NCBI GenBank assembly: GCA_004556055.1
Contig: SFIW01000032.1
Location: forward strand, 1-26,034
Reading direction: 5' to 3'
Length of the DNA: 26,034 nt
DNA from: Planctomycetaceae bacterium
Lineage (GTDB): Bacteria; Planctomycetota; Planctomycetia; Pirellulales; Thermoguttaceae
Shown: positions 24,626-26,034 of the stretch, piece after piece
How positions within the stretch are numbered: position 1 is the stretch's first letter
Layout of the letters: the number at the start of each line of letters is the position of its first letter
Program-made: the position numbers and the translations under genes
Notes under the pieces: model-generated
The model's input: the letters and a program-made list of their open reading frames with translations, nothing else
What the model was told of the DNA's origin: nothing
Database searches by the model: none

Positions 24626-26034
24626 AAGAAAAACGACGATTCCAAGGCCCCGCCGACTCGATCTCCCCGCGCGCTAAGCTCGAACTCCGCGTCCCGCGCG
24701 CCCCCTCGGGAAAGCTCGACGCGCGTTCCCAACCGACGTCGCGACGCCCCGCGAGTTGGCGCGTCCCGCGAAAGAAACGCCTCGAAACGCTCCCCTTCGC
24801 GCAGTTCGCGAACCTCGCCGCGCGACTCCGACGCCGCGTTCGTAAGCGTCCCCGCGACCGCCTCGACTCCCCGACGTCCGCGCTTTCCCGATTCCACGCC
24901 CCCGACGGCTCCCAGCGCGTCTCGCGTTTGTCGAACGCCGCGCGGAATCTCGACGCGCCCCTTTCCGCGTTTCCCGCCGCGCGAGCGCTACGCGTCCCTG
25001 TTCACGTGCGCGTCCCGTCCTCTCGATGCGCGTTCCTCGACGCGCCGCGCGACTCCGAACGCTTCCGACGCGCCGCAACCCCGCGCGATTCCGTTTCCGC
25101 GTTCCTCGCCGCGCCCGACGCGACGCCGCCGACCTTTTCGACGCCCGCGTTCTTCTCGCCGCCGCGACGCGCAAGTCTTCTCGTCCCCGAGTCGCCGAAC
25201 GCCGATTTGCCGACCGCGCCTGTCGACGCGTTGCGGAATCCGCGCGCGGAATCGTCGCCTTCCCCTCGGACGTTCTTGAGCGCCGCCGACGTCCCCGACG
25301 CCGCGCCGAGATTCGAAGCGACCGGTTTCTTCAACGCGCCGCGCGGAACGGCTCCCTTACCTTTCTCGGCGCCGAGCGCGAACCCAACGCGCTCTCGCGA
25401 CGCCTCGGCGTTCGGAAAAGACGCGCTCCTTTCCGCGTCGAACGAGACGTTCGCGCCGACCCTTCGCCGCGTCGAAGCGCGTTTCGGAACCGGTAGGAGA
25501 AGACGCGAAGGGGGCGTCGAAGAACGCCGGGATACTATAGACGTCGCGTCCGATAGCGTCGCGGAGACGCGGCGGTCGACTATTCGAGAAGAAGACGATA
25601 GCGTGTCGCCAAAAGACGCGTTATTCTTCGGCAATACTATGAACTACGGCGCGTCATCGCAACCGAACGGACTGATAAAACGCGGCGCTAGCGTCTTCGA
25701 GTCGCTTAGCGATTCGTCGGGTCTCCCTTTGCGTAGCGTTGCGAATTGGCGATTCCAGACGAAGAGCGCGTCGCGCGACGCTACGGGCTCGGAGCCGACG
25801 TCGCCGGAGGGGTTCGAGACGCGGCGTTTTGCGCTCGATCGGGGGGATCGGGGCGTGTCGACGCTCGGCGCGGACGCGTTGGAGGGACGCGGACGCTTCC
25901 GCGAGGCGGCGTGGGGCGCGTCCTTCCCGTGGCGTGGGAGCGTCGAGCCGACTCGAAGCGCGACGTCGGGGAGCGCGACGGGACGCCACGACGCGCCGAC
26001 TCAATGGCCGACGACGGAGACGCCGCGCGAAAGC
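24622..26034 (+). CDS. Large disordered protein of the tail operon, open at the 3' edge (471+ aa)
   Basis: The frame opens with ATG 24622, overlapping the previous stop (ATGA) with AAGGAGA upstream, and has no stop for 471 codons to the window end. The first ~60 residues are basic (MKEKRRF...RVPRKKR). Residues ~60-290 are low-complexity Ala/Pro/Arg/Ser with recurring Phe-Leu/Phe-x-Ala-Pro pieces (CAFLDAP, SAFLAAP, FFSPP, TFLSAA, GFFNAP) about 20-60 residues apart. Later parts are more mixed (TIDVASDSVAE, NYGASSQPNGLI). I recognise no domain. The slot after the G/T chaperones is where the tape measure protein normally lies, but the composition lacks its long helices, so it may be a disordered N-terminus or a different structural protein. 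Opposite-strand frames here are GC-driven shadows. Confidence 0.6.
   Translation, partial: MKEKRRFQGPADSISPRAKLELRVPRAPSGKLDARSQPTSRRPASWRVPRKKRLETLPFAQFANLAARLRRRVRKRPRDRLDSPTSALSRFHAPDGSQRVSRLSNAARNLDAPLSAFPAARALRVPVHVRVPSSRCAFLDAPRDSERFRRAATPRDSVSAFLAAPDATPPTFSTPAFFSPPRRASLLVPESPNADLPTAPVDALRNPRAESSPSPRTFLSAADVPDAAPRFEATGFFNAPRGTAPLPFSAPSANPTRSRDASAFGKDALLSASNETFAPTLRRVEARFGTGRRRREGGVEERRDTIDVASDSVAETRRSTIREEDDSVSPKDALFFGNTMNYGASSQPNGLIKRGASVFESLSDSSGLPLRSVANWRFQTKSASRDATGSEPTSPEGFETRRFALDRGDRGVSTLGADALEGRGRFREAAWGASFPWRGSVEPTRSATSGSATGRHDAPTQWPTTETPRES

Noticed and set aside
25002..25634. 210-aa minus-strand frame, and others at 24268-24897 and 25654-26004, opposite the tail operon end
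   Set aside because: The plus frame starting at 24622 is translationally coupled to the upstream gene and open over the full distance. The minus frames have no ribosome sites or domains.

Overview
The window looks like a bacterial chromosome fragment (probably a metagenome-assembled contig) of high GC content. Planctomycetota, perhaps a gut or rumen lineage, is my best guess. The reasons are the long acidic protein that joins a MerR/excisionase-type helix-turn-helix to a C-terminal membrane segment, the small anchored protein beside it, the cluster of BspA-type leucine-rich-repeat proteins without signal peptides, and the CG-rich codon use. No rRNA or tRNA was seen to confirm this.

Left edge (1-2048): the first ~465 bases encode InlB/Flg_new-type surface repeats in a different codon style. 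They run in frame into the C-terminal half of a type I restriction HsdR subunit, which is itself broken by a reading-frame change near 1303-1311. The join looks like an assembly chimera. Middle left (2310-7962): an MBL-fold hydrolase on + converges on a shared terminator with minus-strand nagB. Then, all on minus, come purF, a 107-aa unknown protein and a secreted aldose 1-epimerase. A 546-bp AT-rich divergent region separates these from glgP and carries several AACGTT-centred palindromes of LacI-operator type.

Middle right (8509-16935, all +): glgP (short-type alpha-glucan phosphorylase), a small anchored protein, the membrane-tethered HTH protein with acidic and FG repeats, a CrtI/retinol-saturase-like FAD oxidoreductase and a secreted GH78-like alpha-L-rhamnosidase. 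Most units have their own intrinsic terminator, and several have recognisable sigma70-type promoters. Carbohydrate use (NagB, GalM, GlgP, GH78) is the common theme.

Right (17145-26034, all +): three BspA-like LRR genes, of which the first two share promoter, leader and an upstream terminator arm. They are followed directly by a compact operon resembling a siphophage tail module: a head-tail joining/neck-like protein, a tail-terminator-like protein, a tail-tube-like protein and a G/GT-type tail assembly chaperone pair. The pair overlaps in the -1 frame at a canonical A AAA AAC slippery site with a GC-rich hairpin 6 nt downstream. A 471-codon disordered reading frame follows and is still open at the window edge. 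No integrase, terminase, portal or capsid gene lies upstream, so this may be a prophage remnant, a tail-like particle or a GTA-like locus. The frameshift element and this tail locus next to LRR genes are the most interesting parts.
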